This document shows positions 33,001 through 37,300 of a DNA stretch of 64,000 nucleotides, one piece after another. Numbering within the stretch: the stretch's first letter is position 1; each line of letters starts with the position of its first letter. The translations under genes and the position numbers were made by a program. Origin of the DNA: Congeria kusceri (taxonomy: Eukaryota; Mollusca; Bivalvia; Myida; Dreissenidae). The stretch covers positions 25,676,851 to 25,740,850 of the forward strand of contig CM051029.1 of NCBI GenBank assembly GCA_027627225.1. The letters are read 5' to 3'. The notes beneath the pieces were generated by a model. It made no database searches, was not told the DNA's origin, and worked only from the letters and a program-made list of their open reading frames with translations.

Positions 33001-33858
33001 CTGCTGCAGTTGGGGCTGGGGAAAGTACATCTCATACTATTACAACGCATGGTATCACTTCATACGCATATAATGAAAAAGAGAAGCACAACATCTGCGC
33101 AATGATAGATACATGCAGTTTTCAAACGAATGAATGAACTTGCTTCAGCTTGTGAAGAACAAGAAAAGGGAGAAGATGACACCTCTGTGGTAATTGCCAT
33201 AGGGGCTGCACTCGGTTGTGGAGCTGGTGTAGCGCTAGCTATCGTGATCGGGTTTTACATTTACAAGCACATGCACGCCTCTAAAGTCGTCGCAGCCAGG
33301 TATGCATTAACAGAATATACCACTGTATTTAACTCTTAAGTCGAATTGCGAATTTAGGAAAAGTTACCGGAACGAAGCGATTTTTCGTAAAGGTCGTTCT
33401 TTAGTTGGATTTTTTGCCTATAATTAAAGTCGTACAGTTTGTTATTTTAATGTAGTAATATAATGTACAGAGCAAATAACATTAAGACTTTAACCAAATT
33501 AAAAACCTTAGCGCTTGCGTTCTTACTGGCTATATCAGGGATATAATGATATTAATTAAATGATATGAATGATAATTTTCCGACAAACTGTTTGATGTAC
33601 AAAATAATTGCATGAAACATAATAAATTTCTTAAAATATAAGTGTTACAATAGGAACCGAGACCGCAATACGAGCGTTGTTTTTATTTGCAGGACCTCAG
33701 GGACGCTGTTCGATGCGCCCAAGAACCAGCACTTCAAGTTCCGCGTGGAGCCGACGACGACGAGTCCGGTGGAGAACATTGCTCTGCCGAACTACAACAT
33801 CCCGCGCACCAGCTTGGAACCCCAGAACGCCAGAGTCCCGGACAATCTGTACAATTAA
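1..33858 (+). CDS. VWDE-like multidomain transmembrane protein gene, 35 exons, 5' end outside window
   Basis: Thirty-five exons were chained by hand by matching domain content, GT-AG sites and splice phase; together they give one frame of 1794 codons plus TAA. Approximate residue ranges in the visible part are: EB/EGF-like cysteine modules 1-67, D8C domain 68-188, VWDE-type region 189-500, degenerate VWD 1 500-660, linker 660-977, VWD 2 978-1175, cysteine-containing and basic region 1175-1364, EGF-like module 1377-1405, furin-type RKKR near 1488-1491, four cysteine modules 1539-1689, transmembrane helix about 1700-1722, and a cytoplasmic tail to 1794. D8C plus VWD plus EGF is the architecture of VWDE proteins, which are large extracellular proteins. 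The transmembrane anchor and the four cysteine modules set this gene apart from vertebrate VWDE as I know it. The likely location is the cell surface, with possible shedding at RKKR. The biochemical function is unknown. A true start codon and signal peptide must lie upstream. Confidence 0.85.
284..394 (+). CDS. Exon 2: EB/EGF-like cysteine module
   Basis: The acceptor is TTAG before 284 and the donor GTAAGT at 395; it enters and leaves in phase 1. It encodes about 37 residues with six cysteines (KECSPDYYC, then VCDVTVCVC, then RC). Symmetric phase 1 is normal for shuffled extracellular modules. Confidence 0.85.
636..836 (+). CDS. Exon 3: N-terminal half of D8C domain
   Basis: The acceptor is TTCAG before 636 and the donor GTAGGT at 837 (phase 1). 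The translation contains SPSYILSE, LPKGWYNIG and GGCGTKWPIYM. GWY followed by CGT-x-x-P is the hallmark of the D8C domain of uromodulin, GP2, OIT3 and VWDE. The last ~35 bases of this exon plus its donor are the template of the tandem array that fills the following intron. Confidence 0.88.
837..1775. repeat. Minisatellite of exon 3 donor-junction copies (~43-base unit)
   Basis: About 21 degenerate copies of a unit reading CAAAGTGGCCAATGTATATG followed by ACATGTAGGTAGCC. The real exon 3 end reads AAAATGGCCGATTTATATG then ACAT|GTAGGTAGCC, so the unit is the exon end plus its 5' splice site. Spacing of the first copies is 39 and 43 bases. Copies decay toward the 3' side. A 58-base foreign patch lies at 1012-1069. 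Confidence 0.9.
1012..1069 (+). repeat. Intron 1 patch inside the exon 3 array
   Basis: These 58 bases match 101-158, just downstream of the exon 1 donor, with only two mismatches. In the array the patch begins just after a GTAGGTA donor copy and the array resumes at CAATGCAGGAACAAAG. Confidence 0.92.
2169..2333 (+). CDS. Exon 4: C-terminal half of D8C domain
   Basis: The acceptor is TTATAG before 2169 and the donor GTATGT at 2334; phase 1 on both sides. It encodes VTYLGDGSEVTRNV, TIRKCGADHHIYI and GYCLG. The KC-x4-VYxL-like segment and the final cysteine complete the D8C fold begun in exon 3. Confidence 0.87.
2706..2907 (+). CDS. Exon 5: VWDE-type region
   Basis: The acceptor is TTTAG before 2706 and the donor GTAAGG at 2908; it enters in phase 1 and leaves in phase 2. 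It encodes WALLSQDLNF, INFICQVLDD and FQCRLCTGD. The paired F-x-C strands suggest a beta-sandwich segment between the D8C and VWD parts of VWDE proteins. Confidence 0.83.
2908..3394 (+). other. Intron 5, nothing recognised
   Basis: AT-rich intron with a short A run near 3230. An open frame in 3186-3394 only extends exon 6 upstream and has no domain content. Confidence 0.7.
3395..3515 (+). CDS. Exon 6: VWDE-type region
   Basis: The acceptor is CCTAG before 3395 and the donor GTAATT at 3516; it enters in phase 2 and leaves in phase 0. It encodes VNDHLCTSRGPF, RKSLLTES and DGCHQSTIGFK. Confidence 0.83.
3692..3781 (+). CDS. Exon 7: VWDE-type region
   Basis: The acceptor is TCCAG before 3692 and the donor GTAAGT at 3782, phase 0 on both sides. 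It encodes 30 residues beginning VQCSYEWSLTMFG. Confidence 0.82.
3782..5115 (+). other. Intron 7, AT-rich with one interspersed element near its 3' end
   Basis: Only the element at about 4917-5042 (described separately) is recognisable. The rest is AT-rich with no coding signal. Confidence 0.65.
4917..5042 (+). repeat. Interspersed element with hammerhead-like core, copy 1
   Basis: It shares an ordered layout with 8037-8152: a stretch rich in TGACGTCA/ACGTC, then CTGATGA (4995-5001), a short GGC...GCC hairpin, GAAACG (5014-5019) and a tail TTAAATAAA. CTGANGA-hairpin-GAAA is the conserved core of hammerhead ribozymes, known in Penelope-like elements and retrozymes. A clean helix III and cleavage triplet are not evident, so catalysis is unproven. 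Confidence 0.55.
5116..5568 (+). CDS. Exon 8: long VWDE-type exon
   Basis: It encodes 151 residues including IPTDGSSQALISSTPLGC, DRYTEEYCPSSGG and TIWEGYTLPSQK. The start was chosen because AAG|CAA is the only nearby acceptor in phase 0, but its pyrimidine tract is poor. The end was set at the strong donor GTAAGT (5569); a weaker phase-0 donor GTAAAC at 5545 would shorten the product by eight residues. Confidence 0.75.
5979..6076 (+). CDS. Exon 9: start of degenerate VWD 1
   Basis: The acceptor is TTTCAG before 5979 and the donor GTAAGA at 6077; it leaves in phase 2. It encodes ITVNNQNTTNSTCSIRWSK followed by DDKQPMLTKTKGK. By position it matches exon 18, but the canonical DPxxxTFDG start of a VWD is degraded. 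Confidence 0.83.
6077..6582 (+). other. Intron 9, nothing recognised
   Basis: AT-rich with short tandem TA runs and no coding or repeat signal that I can support. Confidence 0.6.
6583..6652 (+). CDS. Exon 10: VWD 1, GEF strand
   Basis: The acceptor is TACAG before 6583 and the donor GTAGAA at 6653, phase 2 in and 0 out. It encodes SWSIPIDVTGEFMLFRSLAY. GEF-x-L-x-RS followed by an FEV-like strand is typical of VWD domains and aligns with exon 19 (SGEFTLYQHQKYPIE). Confidence 0.85.
7007..7183 (+). CDS. Exon 11: VWD 1 core
   Basis: The acceptor is GTACAG before 7007 and the donor GTACGT at 7184, phase 0 on both sides. It encodes VQIKTERC, TVCVCALTFRDGNTIYTV and ICDG. It aligns with exon 20 (VQIQTEPC, CTCGVTVRAGRDVYTV, HCEG), showing that the two VWD units are duplicates. 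Confidence 0.88.
7312..7365. repeat. Fragment of a bivalve interspersed element
   Basis: TTAGCTCACCTGAGCACAA followed by GTGCTCATGGTG is the reverse complement of the right end of the element at 37.3-41.6 kb. It is a short decayed copy just upstream of exon 12. Confidence 0.6.
7404..7600 (+). CDS. Exon 12: end of VWD 1
   Basis: The acceptor is TATCAG before 7404 and the donor GTAATT at 7601, phase 2 out. It encodes LTVEISDSSSMEDF, then LDGLCAFEDNTFRAS and ending ESW. The usual GLCG-x-F/Y-NG calcium-site motif has become GLCAFEDN, so the calcium site is probably lost. Confidence 0.86.
7690..7765 (+). pseudogene. Decayed duplicate of the exon 12 3' end
   Basis: GGTCAGCACTGGTGGCCTGA at 7711 onward, continuing to GAGAGCTGGA, matches the last ~52 bases of exon 12 (GGCAAGCACTGGTGGTCTGA onward) with a few changes. 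The copy lies about 162 bases downstream and lacks a donor GT in the right place. Confidence 0.8.
8037..8152 (+). repeat. Interspersed element with hammerhead-like core, copy 2
   Basis: It has the same layout as 4917-5042: repeated TGACGTCA/ACGTC, CTGAAGA (8102-8108), a GGCT...AGCC hairpin, GAAACG (8122-8127) and a tail TTAAATAAA. The shared order in two introns supports one mobile family. Confidence 0.55.
8270..8635 (+). CDS. Exon 13: linker after VWD 1
   Basis: The acceptor is TTGCAG before 8270 and the donor GTATGT at 8636, phase 2 on both sides. It encodes 122 residues, including SWSIGPQ, YSCSCPLDSED and ERIAVCHFDGFKGF. SW-x-I right after a VWD matches exon 22 (SWSVPEE). I recognise no further domain. 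Confidence 0.85.
8636..9164 (+). other. Intron 13, nothing recognised
   Basis: AT-rich; the exon 13 frame stays open to about 8816 by chance. Confidence 0.6.
9165..9300 (+). CDS. Exon 14: linker between VWD domains
   Basis: The acceptor is TATAG before 9165 and the donor GTATGT at 9301, phase 2 in and 0 out. It encodes YADETMLHKNSKQSL, GFNKVPFQTL and GVCAVNKL. Confidence 0.83.
9301..9818 (+). other. Intron 14, nothing recognised
   Basis: AT-rich, no repeats or coding signal seen. Confidence 0.6.
9819..9902 (+). CDS. Exon 15: linker between VWD domains
   Basis: The acceptor is TCCACAG before 9819 and the donor GTAAGT at 9903, phase 0 on both sides. It encodes 28 residues starting WRCAVSVLNTNGIEV. 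The next intron is 10.4 kb, by far the longest of the gene. Confidence 0.85.
10020..10850. repeat. CATATGGG-rich minisatellite with ~160-base higher-order unit
   Basis: Short motifs built on the palindrome CCCATATGGG and on GGGTCC recur throughout. A higher-order unit marked by GATGGGTTGCGATATGGGAC recurs at about 10133, 10293 and 10456, with a weaker copy near 10606. Several frames stay open on both strands because the unit has few stop codons; these are not genes. Confidence 0.85.
10870..11600 (+). other. Intron 15 segment, nothing recognised
   Basis: AT-rich, with a run of TATATG near 10940 and no coding content. Confidence 0.55.
11600..11900. repeat. Degenerate tandem repeat, ~85-base unit, about four copies
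   Basis: CCAGAATACAACATAAATGT-like motifs recur near 11612, 11700, 11770 and 11865, in the same order and with strong decay. Confidence 0.5.
12550..13790. mobile_element. Non-autonomous element with tandem-repeat core
   Basis: The left edge has GAGCTGTCTCAGGACAG and GCTCGACTATTC; the right edge has the inverted version GAATAGTCGAGCTAAAA. Inside are about four units of ~165 bases marked by GGTCAGTGAC, ACATAATGAC, GAAGACATGTG and CTGTAGTAGT. This layout is that of repeat-cored bivalve elements (pearl-like). A patch at about 12690-13070 with repeated AACTTCCAAAATT motifs interrupts it. Confidence 0.65.
13800..15000 (+). other. Intron 15 segment, nothing recognised
   Basis: AT-rich with short A and T runs. 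The motif TGTCAGACAAAA recurs near 14330 and 14350, but no larger element was resolved. Confidence 0.5.
15016..15108 (-). repeat. tRNA-derived SINE head
   Basis: On the minus strand, TGCAGTTGGTTAGTGCGC resembles a Pol III box A and GAGTTCGATATTC a box B. The spacing is longer than in a plain tRNA and no cloverleaf was established, so a SINE head or tRNA pseudogene is likelier than a working tRNA. Confidence 0.4.
15312..15809. mobile_element. ~500-base element with terminal inverted repeats and internal tRNA-like piece
   Basis: It begins AAAGGGACCTGTTC and ends with the inverse, GAACAAGTCCCTTT. A tRNA-like segment lies inside. Two ~30-base copies of a TTATGAAAAATC...AAATGGCTAAAATTATA motif sit side by side near 15450-15520. 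Confidence 0.6.
15614..15687 (+). repeat. tRNA-like sequence within the element
   Basis: TAGCTGAGTGG (15622-15632) fits box A and GGTTTGAGTCC (15666-15676) fits box B at tRNA-like spacing. Its position inside an inverted-repeat element suggests a SINE promoter, not a functional tRNA gene. Confidence 0.5.
16195..16900. repeat. Tandem pair of ~370-base units with internal inverted repeats
   Basis: Each unit has an inverted repeat (GTTAGCGTTGGCTATTGCGG against ATTAACCAACGCTAAC; GTTATTGCGGTAATAACC against GTTGGTTATTAACGCAATAA) followed by CTCCGCCCATTTTCC and CATTGAGCGAATGGCGT. The second copy starts near 16585. Confidence 0.75.
17040..17345. repeat. Tandem pair of ~175-base units
   Basis: GCATTTTACGGAACAATTTC and GCATTTTACGGAACGCTTTT start two copies (about 17067 and 17240); both continue to AACTATTTTCAAAAC and ATAATTTGTTGCAGAATAAC. 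Confidence 0.75.
17400..17990 (+). other. Intron 15 segment, nothing recognised
   Basis: AT-rich with no repeat or gene that I can support. Confidence 0.5.
18000..19925. repeat. Large CCCATATGGG minisatellite, ~30-base unit with longer higher-order pattern
   Basis: Dozens of units combine GGGACCCATATGGGCTTGC with TTGCTGGGA. A longer block marked by TGGAAGATCAGCCC, CCTTATCAGGCCCAC, GGTCC[AG]ATATGGGCCCG and a GCAGAAAAATAT-like segment recurs near 19145 and 19695, with a partial copy near 18800-18960. Open frames on both strands here reflect the low stop density of the unit. Confidence 0.9.
19926..20287 (+). other. End of intron 15, nothing recognised
   Basis: AT-rich, ending in TATTTCTTGCAG. 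Confidence 0.6.
20288..20452 (+). CDS. Exon 16: linker before VWD 2
   Basis: The acceptor is CTTGCAG before 20288 and the donor GTATGC at 20453, phase 0 on both sides. It encodes IPDRFIAMPRGGEVDFHF, VVCLDGKACTVEL and DDYQCQDSTLAVK. Confidence 0.88.
20453..20854 (+). other. Intron 16, nothing recognised
   Basis: AT-rich, no repeat recognised. Confidence 0.6.
20855..21061 (+). CDS. Exon 17: linker before VWD 2
   Basis: The acceptor is TTTCAG before 20855. It encodes ERTCGDFISGIQLFRN, SLRDAFAMTVFIES and WNNCYFTDKIN. The best phase-0 end is before GTTCGA at 21062, a weak donor. If unspliced, the frame gives two more codons and stops at TGA (21068-21070). Confidence 0.72.
21130..21230. repeat. 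Two-copy tandem duplication in intron 17
   Basis: TTGCTTTATATTAAAAGAAC through CAGAAAGAAGTG occurs twice, about 61 bases apart, almost unchanged. Confidence 0.85.
21690..22756. repeat. Minisatellite of exon 18 acceptor-junction copies (~35-base unit)
   Basis: About 30 units of TTTCACTGATATTCTAGGGC followed by TTTGTAATAACACTA. The real junction reads TTTCATTGATCTTCTAG|GTATTTGTTCGTGACAT, so each unit carries a branch-point-like CTGAT, the terminal TAG and a relic of the exon start (TTTGT, then AAC or GAC). Copies are most regular at about 22220-22640. Confidence 0.88.
22757..22842 (+). CDS. Exon 18: start of VWD 2
   Basis: The acceptor is TTCTAG before 22757 and the donor GTACGT at 22843, phase 2 out. 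It encodes VFVRDIDTFWKGVYCYT, then NDPRLMTFDG, the canonical VWD opening (C-x-x-x-x-DP-x-x-x-TFDG). Confidence 0.9.
23231..23508. mobile_element. Inverted-repeat MITE (~278 bases)
   Basis: The ends are ATATGAGGCGTGTCATGAGA and the near-perfect inverse TCCCACGACATGCCTCATAT reading in from the right. Inner arms contain CTGTGCAGTCCGCACAGGCT and GGACTGCACAGGCTAATCC. There is no coding capacity. I recall this family as common in heterodont bivalves. Confidence 0.85.
23510..24053 (+). other. Rest of intron 18, nothing recognised
   Basis: AT-rich, no coding content. Confidence 0.55.
24054..24117 (+). CDS. Exon 19: VWD 2, GEF strand
   Basis: The acceptor is TTTTAG before 24054 and the donor GTAAGA at 24118, phase 2 in and 0 out. 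It encodes YYSMQLSGEFTLYQHQ and ends KYPIE, matching exon 10 in content and phases. Confidence 0.88.
24550..24697 (+). repeat. Tandem copies of the exon 20 acceptor junction
   Basis: Four junctions of form CATCAAACAG|GTCCAGA with a trailing GTGCATTTAATTT tract occur at 44-47 base spacing; their AG ends are at 24561, 24606, 24650 and the true site 24697. Each copy has its own T-rich tract. Confidence 0.9.
24698..24880 (+). CDS. Exon 20: VWD 2 core
   Basis: The acceptor is GAACAG before 24698 and the donor GTACAC at 24881, phase 0 on both sides. It encodes VQIQTEPCWPGG, TCTCGVTVRAGRDVYTV and THCEGMHLIEW. It aligns with exon 11. The open frame upstream to 24368 is the acceptor array read through and is not taken as coding. 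Confidence 0.88.
25317..25576 (+). CDS. Exon 21: VWD 2 calcium-binding end
   Basis: The acceptor is TTTACAG before 25317 and the donor GTGAAT at 25577, phase 2 out. It encodes MSVYVYPSPNDM, GGLCGTFNGDWQDDF and a Trp-rich WGFWWWWRWGG, then DDFSQSW. GLCGTFNGD-x-x-DD is the diagnostic VWD motif with acidic calcium ligands. The Trp cluster is unusual. Confidence 0.92.
25577..26226 (+). other. Intron 21, nothing recognised
   Basis: AT-rich, no repeat recognised. Confidence 0.6.
26227..26381 (+). CDS. Exon 22: post-VWD cysteine region
   Basis: The acceptor is TGCAG before 26227 and the donor GTATGA at 26382, phase 2 in and 1 out. It encodes SVPEERSLTNPDYV, KLCVCPLIVN, KWCSRNEDATCVDFI. Confidence 0.85.
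26665..26810 (+). CDS. Exon 23: basic segment
   Basis: The acceptor is TCGTAG before 26665 and the donor GTAAGG at 26811, phase 1 in and 0 out. It encodes a strongly basic stretch (KKRGKRIQKIIRDVRSV, then EEADIRERLIKLRTLRKERS). The reading frame stays open past the donor to 27002 through the junction-derived repeat, so the 3' limit may vary. Confidence 0.78.
26784..27255. repeat. Tandem copies of the exon 23 donor junction (33-base unit)
   Basis: The unit GAAAGGAGTGCGTCCAGAG then TGAAG|GTAAGGAAA repeats about 12 times. Its prototype is the real exon end plus donor (AAGGAGTGTATCCCGAGTGAAG|GTAAGG, at 26788-26816). The first five or so units are close to 33 bases and keep the frame; later ones shift it. 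Confidence 0.9.
27557..27730 (+). CDS. Exon 24: post-VWD region
   Basis: The acceptor is TAACAG before 27557. It encodes RQVNVPNPEDLVAAYN, ASCEAYLKDNCGADL and SSSCAEDKM. The chosen donor is GTATCT at 27731 (phase 0); GTTATT at 27719 is a second phase-0 option giving four fewer residues. Confidence 0.75.
27987..28079 (+). CDS. Exon 25: short region before EGF module
   Basis: The acceptor is TTTTAG before 27987 and the donor GTAATT at 28080, phase 0 on both sides. It encodes FNLTAPGPEESTC, then SSTMMIVDKDVEFQ. Confidence 0.83.
28080..28594 (+). other. Intron 25, nothing firm
   Basis: AT-rich. CCTGATGAACGTCTG followed by CAGAAGAC near 28402 has a faint CTGATGA-hairpin look but lacks the GAAA partner at the right place. 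Confidence 0.5.
28595..28673 (+). CDS. Exon 26: first half of EGF-like module
   Basis: The acceptor is TTACAG before 28595 and the donor GTAAGA at 28674, phase 1 out. It encodes SCPDNCNNNGNCSN, the first three cysteines of an EGF-like module. Confidence 0.87.
29214..29404 (+). CDS. Exon 27: second half of EGF-like module
   Basis: The acceptor is CTTCAG before 29214 and the donor GTATTT at 29405, phase 1 in and 0 out. It starts GTCICNEHYDPESNC, completing the EGF, then GDGNCNPRNKACHYI and NGCSNTTVCSISFTQ. Confidence 0.87.
29405..29798 (+). other. Intron 27, nothing recognised
   Basis: AT-rich, no repeats recognised. Confidence 0.6.
29799..29942 (+). CDS. Exon 28: segment with furin-type site
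   Basis: The acceptor is ATTCAG before 29799 and the donor GTAAAT at 29943, phase 0 on both sides. It encodes YKIDGTATESVV, ANCPNNFDAYCP and QSRKKRQVDDNP. RKKR|Q fits the proprotein convertase consensus R-x-K/R-R and would separate the VWD/EGF ectodomain from the membrane stub. Confidence 0.87.
30193..30300 (+). CDS. Exon 29: membrane-proximal segment
   Basis: The acceptor is TTTCAG before 30193 and the donor GTAAGT at 30301, phase 0 on both sides. It encodes YNVSLSNDNSSFSSP, then VLDTTCVKIENGAAVIL, with N-glycosylation sequons NVS and NSS. Confidence 0.85.
30301..30735 (+). other. Intron 29, nothing recognised
   Basis: Contains an A/C-rich stretch near 30365 and otherwise AT-rich sequence. 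Confidence 0.55.
30736..30840 (+). CDS. Exon 30: cysteine module 1
   Basis: The acceptor is TTGTAG before 30736 and the donor GTATTG at 30841, phase 0 on both sides. It encodes GDFCLIDNVCYGN, DECHTCDPTIKRFSW. The pattern is C-x5-C-Y-x(n)-C-x2-C-x(n)-W, repeated in the next three exons. Confidence 0.87.
31116..31226 (+). CDS. Exon 31: cysteine module 2
   Basis: The acceptor is TTGTAG before 31116 and the donor GTGGGT at 31227, phase 0 on both sides. It encodes DDFCDIGGVCYPSG, SSCISECNPTLDKHTWSQR. Confidence 0.87.
31227..31792 (+). other. Intron 31 with a two-copy tandem repeat
   Basis: Two ~170-base copies lie at about 31450-31640 and 31660-31780. Shared marks are AATATGTC[TC]AAGTACG, CTGTAGA[TC]AATTAACGTT and TTTTCC[TC]AACCTTAG. 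The second copy ends just before the exon 32 acceptor. Confidence 0.7.
31793..31906 (+). CDS. Exon 32: cysteine module 3
   Basis: The acceptor is TTTCAG before 31793 and the donor GTTGGT at 31907, phase 0 on both sides. It encodes TDVCSVDGQCFNDG, EDCLYCDLAKDQFSWSQR. Confidence 0.86.
31907..32671 (+). other. Intron 32, nothing recognised
   Basis: The open stretch 32065-32346 has no domain content or splice support. Confidence 0.6.
32672..32795 (+). CDS. Exon 33: cysteine module 4
   Basis: The acceptor is TTTCAG before 32672 and the donor GTATGT at 32796, phase 0 in and 1 out. It encodes AGFCYITGVCYADTT, DACRYCNVSVDTAAWQRN. Confidence 0.87.
32796..33148 (+). other. Intron 33, nothing recognised
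   Basis: Contains in-frame stops before exon 34; no repeats recognised. Confidence 0.6.
33149..33299 (+). CDS. Exon 34: transmembrane segment
   Basis: The acceptor is CTTCAG before 33149 and the donor GTATGC at 33300, phase 1 in and 2 out. A short acidic stretch (CEEQEKGEDDTS) is followed by about 23 hydrophobic residues (VVIAIGAALG through IVIGFYIY) and a basic stop-transfer KHMHASK. This predicts a type I single-pass protein. Confidence 0.9.
33300..33692 (+). other. Intron 34, nothing recognised
   Basis: AT-rich, no repeats recognised. Confidence 0.6.
33693..33858 (+). CDS. Exon 35: cytoplasmic tail and stop
   Basis: The acceptor is TTGCAG before 33693; phase 2 in. It encodes SGTLFDAPKNQHFKF, ALPNYNIPRTSLEP and ends VPDNLYN before TAA. 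PNYNIP and NLYN hold tyrosines that could be phosphorylated or adaptor-bound; this is inference only. Confidence 0.88.
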
Positions 33859-34090
33859 AATGACATACAGTACTCCTTGCAGTGGTCACTGACCCCTGGG
33901 CGACACAAACACCACCGCAAACACCAAGAGAATCCTTCCAGATTATAAATAATTTATTTTTAAGATATTTTTTATGTTTTAATTTGTATGATCATTATTA
34001 TAAATATAAAACTCCCTAAAATATCGTATTTTTTAAAAAGACTTTTATATTGAGAGTTTAAATTAAAAACAAAAATAAACACGTAACAAC
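33859..34090 (+). other. Probable 3' UTR with AATAAA at 34074-34079
   Basis: The sequence after the stop turns AT-rich. AATAAA at 34074 is the first canonical poly(A) signal; a second (AATAAA within ATAAATAAAATGC) lies near 34300. The actual cleavage site cannot be seen. Confidence 0.5.
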
Positions 34091-34554
34091 GTTAACATAA
34101 GAACAAGGTTGTACTGTGTCCACGTTATCTTTTACTGCTTGCCCTCCATTTTAATTTACAGCATGCGATCGGACTATTTTCGCGTAAAAATTGGTTTTAG
34201 CAGGAATTTGAATATTGCGTTTATGTTGTGATAATGTCCTCAATCAAAATATGCAATTAAAACGATTGCAGTGAGGACTCATATGATATTTTGGGTGTTA
34301 TAAATAAAATGCTACCAAGTTAGTTTTATTTTCCATTGTTAGCTGATTTTTTGATTTTTTGTTTTATGTTTATTAATACGTTATATAATTGGGATACTAG
34401 CTTTTGTCAACAATGCTTTAATACGAACTCGTTCGGTGTAATAATTTTGTCGTCGAATAGTTTCGATTGACTTTACAATTTCGTTATTTTTTATATAGCT
34501 AATGTTGTGTATTGTACATGTTTGTAACTGTTTTAAAGTAAACACATCCAGCCT

Positions 34555-34715
34555 CCACAACAACAGCAGCAGCAGAAGCAGCAACAAAAAAGCAACAACA
34601 ACAGGAACAACAACAAAACTAATACTACTACTGCTCTTACTACTACTACTACTACTAATACTACTACTACTAGTACTACTACCAATAATAATAATACATG
34701 TATATATTATTATTC
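34555..34715. repeat. Trinucleotide microsatellites
   Basis: CAA/CAG-type repeats (34558-34618) grade into ACT repeats (34619-34682) and AAT repeats. Poly-Leu and poly-Gln frames here are artefacts. Confidence 0.9.
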
Positions 34716-36280
34716 TTGCATTTACAATACGAACTATTTTTTACAGTATTTTTTGGGTTGTTTTTTGGCAGTTGAACCGTGAATTTTGTTCTTCGTCTGT
34801 AGAAAACTCCGCGCGTGTCATGTTAGAATATTATATTAAAAATATAACTATTTAAGCGTATTTACTAAATATAACGAAACAATGACTTTACGGTGTCCAC
34901 GTTCTTTTCTTCTGCGTCGCCACCGTTTTCTTTACATCATGTGATGTGACTATGCTCACGTTGAAGTAGGTGGTGGCATAGATTTAATTCGTGCGACAAT
35001 GTTGTGATAATGTCCTCAATCAAAGCGTATAATTATATTGGATATACTGACTACCGGCTTTGCTCTTTTACGTTGTGATTATGTTCTCAAAATGTAGGGT
35101 TTAAATAATCGTAGTGACAATCGCTATGTTATTTTGGGCGTTTATGTTGTGAAAATAATAAAATATCTTCAAACGTACATTTAAACTGTGTATAGTGATG
35201 ATCGCTTTGATAATATGTTTTGCATGTTCATGTTTATGTTGTAAACATCCGTGAATATATTACGTACATGTGCTCGCACTGAGAAAAATTAATAAGTTTT
35301 GTTTCACCTGTGCCTTTATACACGATTGTAAAGTAGTAGACGAATGTATTCATTCTCCGTCCCAAAAAATATTGTATACATGTTTTATCTTACTTACTTG
35401 ATTTCTCTTTATACATGTTTTTCTTTAACACACATTCACAATCTGTTTTATTATTTACATTTTTTTTAAACTCTTAATCCAGAAACTTATAATAAACTGT
35501 TTTGTATTTTAAAGACTGTGGAAATCCTTGTATCTAGAAAAGACAGTGCTACGATTTTGTTTCACTTTTGTTTGTCTCATTTGCTATTCATTTTTGATTT
35601 ACTACTCATAAAAGCCTTATTTTATGAAGCAAATGTTTCGCGTCTTACATGTTTGTTACCTTTTTGCAGTTTACATTTCTTAAATGCACACTTTTTTTTT
35701 CTATTCGAATCACTTCTAGACTATTGCATTTCACTTGCTTGCTTTAATTGAAACATAATTTTAGATTATTGTTAAATATTTTCGAAGAATATTGTTTTAT
35801 TATAACCTTATTACATTCGTTTTAAGATAAAATTAAATATAAAATATTTATTAGACCTGCTTTGATCATTCCAACCGAAAATATTTCATTCAAGATTTGA
35901 AAAATGGTGCCAATTATATTTGATCAGTGTTTTTGTTGTTCACATATATCGTATACGTTAAACGTTTATTTTTTTTAAATTTAAACAACTGCTGTAATAA
36001 CATAGGTATACAATGTTGATTTTGTTTGCGTTTTCTTGATACGCATGTATTGTTTTACGAGAGGATATTGTTACTTACTTTTAATCTACGTTTACGGACT
36101 GTGATAAAGTTTATCGCATATCTTTCTAACCCTTTTCAATAAATATTTTCTAACAATTGTGTTTGTTTTGTACACGATTTTTAAAGTTAATAATTGCGAA
36201 GGATCGTTTTTTAGCATGTTCTACAGTTTGAATTGTATCTTGCTACCAACCCAAACAGTGACTTAATAAAGCGTTGACCG
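34716..36280 (+). other. Intergenic AT-rich stretch, no gene seen
   Basis: No domain-bearing frame and no element edges. Short partial similarities such as GTTGTGATAATGTCCTCAAT (34227 and 35001) suggest old duplication. Confidence 0.55.
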
Positions 36281-36289
36281 TATAAACTT

Positions 36290-36480
36290 GTCGATATCCG
36301 GCAGTCGACGACGATGTTAGGTTGTTTACCCTCGGCACTGCGGTTTTAAACCATTGCCCGAGCACACTGTTTAACATAGTATCACAGTTATTATAACTAT
36401 TCCACTATCGGAATTCGCAATATATAAAGATTGCAGTGTGGATACGGTGCCATAATATTAAAAATCTGTGTGGGAATAAA
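36290..36480. repeat. Interspersed repeat R1, copy 1
   Basis: It contains TTGTTTACCCTCGGCACTGC, CCATTGCCCGAGCACACTG and GTGTGGATACGGTGCCATAA, also seen at 37170-37300 and 49195-49375. Confidence 0.75.
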
Positions 36481-37165
36481 AATCTCAGTTTATATAATAC
36501 ACAACAGTGTTAAAAAACCCACCAATTAAAGGGTACTATATTTATTATAACACATATTTAAATGGTACTATATTTATAACACAACGATATATATTTACAT
36601 TAGTGTGTATGCTACTTTGTAAAATATTCACAATTTATTATGATTACTAAGTATTATGTGTTGGAAATGTATGTATATAAGAATACAAAGTAGCAATAAA
36701 ACAGCTTAGTTTCTGTGCAAAAAAGTCGTTAAAACGGAATGACCTATTTAGAATGACAAGGGAAAATCGGTCGGCCAATCGAAATTGGGGTAGTGCGCGT
36801 GACGTCACAGTCAAGGTATTGCTATCGTGTTAACATTTATCAAAAATTTAATGAGTTTGGGGGTTAAAATAAAAGTTAATAAATAACTTTTTGACTTGGA
36901 ATTGCAATTATCATATACAACAGGGGTCATACTATAGCATATTAGAACATACAAGGATTTGGAGACCGATAAAATGTAAACTTCATGTGGTAAAGTAATT
37001 GAGAATTGAAAACCGCTCATGCGGTGACTTTCTACAAAAAGTGTCAAAGTTTTGGTTTTAATAATTATTTTATTATAACATATTTTGGTGTATAGGTAAC
37101 AAATTTATAAAATAATTAAGTTAGAAAGAGTCAATGAACTAGGAATATGCTAAACGGTGGAAAGC
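36480..37165 (+). other. Intergenic stretch, no gene seen
   Basis: AT-rich, with a short tandem of ACTATATTTATAACACA near 36540-36590. Confidence 0.5.
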
Positions 37166-37169
37166 AGCC

Positions 37170-37300
37170 GATTGGAGTTGTTTACCCTCGGGACTTCGAT
37201 TAAAAACCATTGCCCGAGCACATTGCTTAACATAGATACTTTGCTTATATTTGGCAATACATATATAAAACTTTCTTTGCACTGTGGGTGCGGTGCCAAT
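37170..37300. repeat. Interspersed repeat R1, copy 2
   Basis: Same marks as copy 1: TTGTTTACCCTCGGGACTTC, CCATTGCCCGAGCAC, GTGGGTGCGGTGCCAATAAT. Confidence 0.75.

Noticed and set aside
34502..34855. 117-codon frame with a poly-Leu run
   Set aside because: Translation of ACT/CAA microsatellites.
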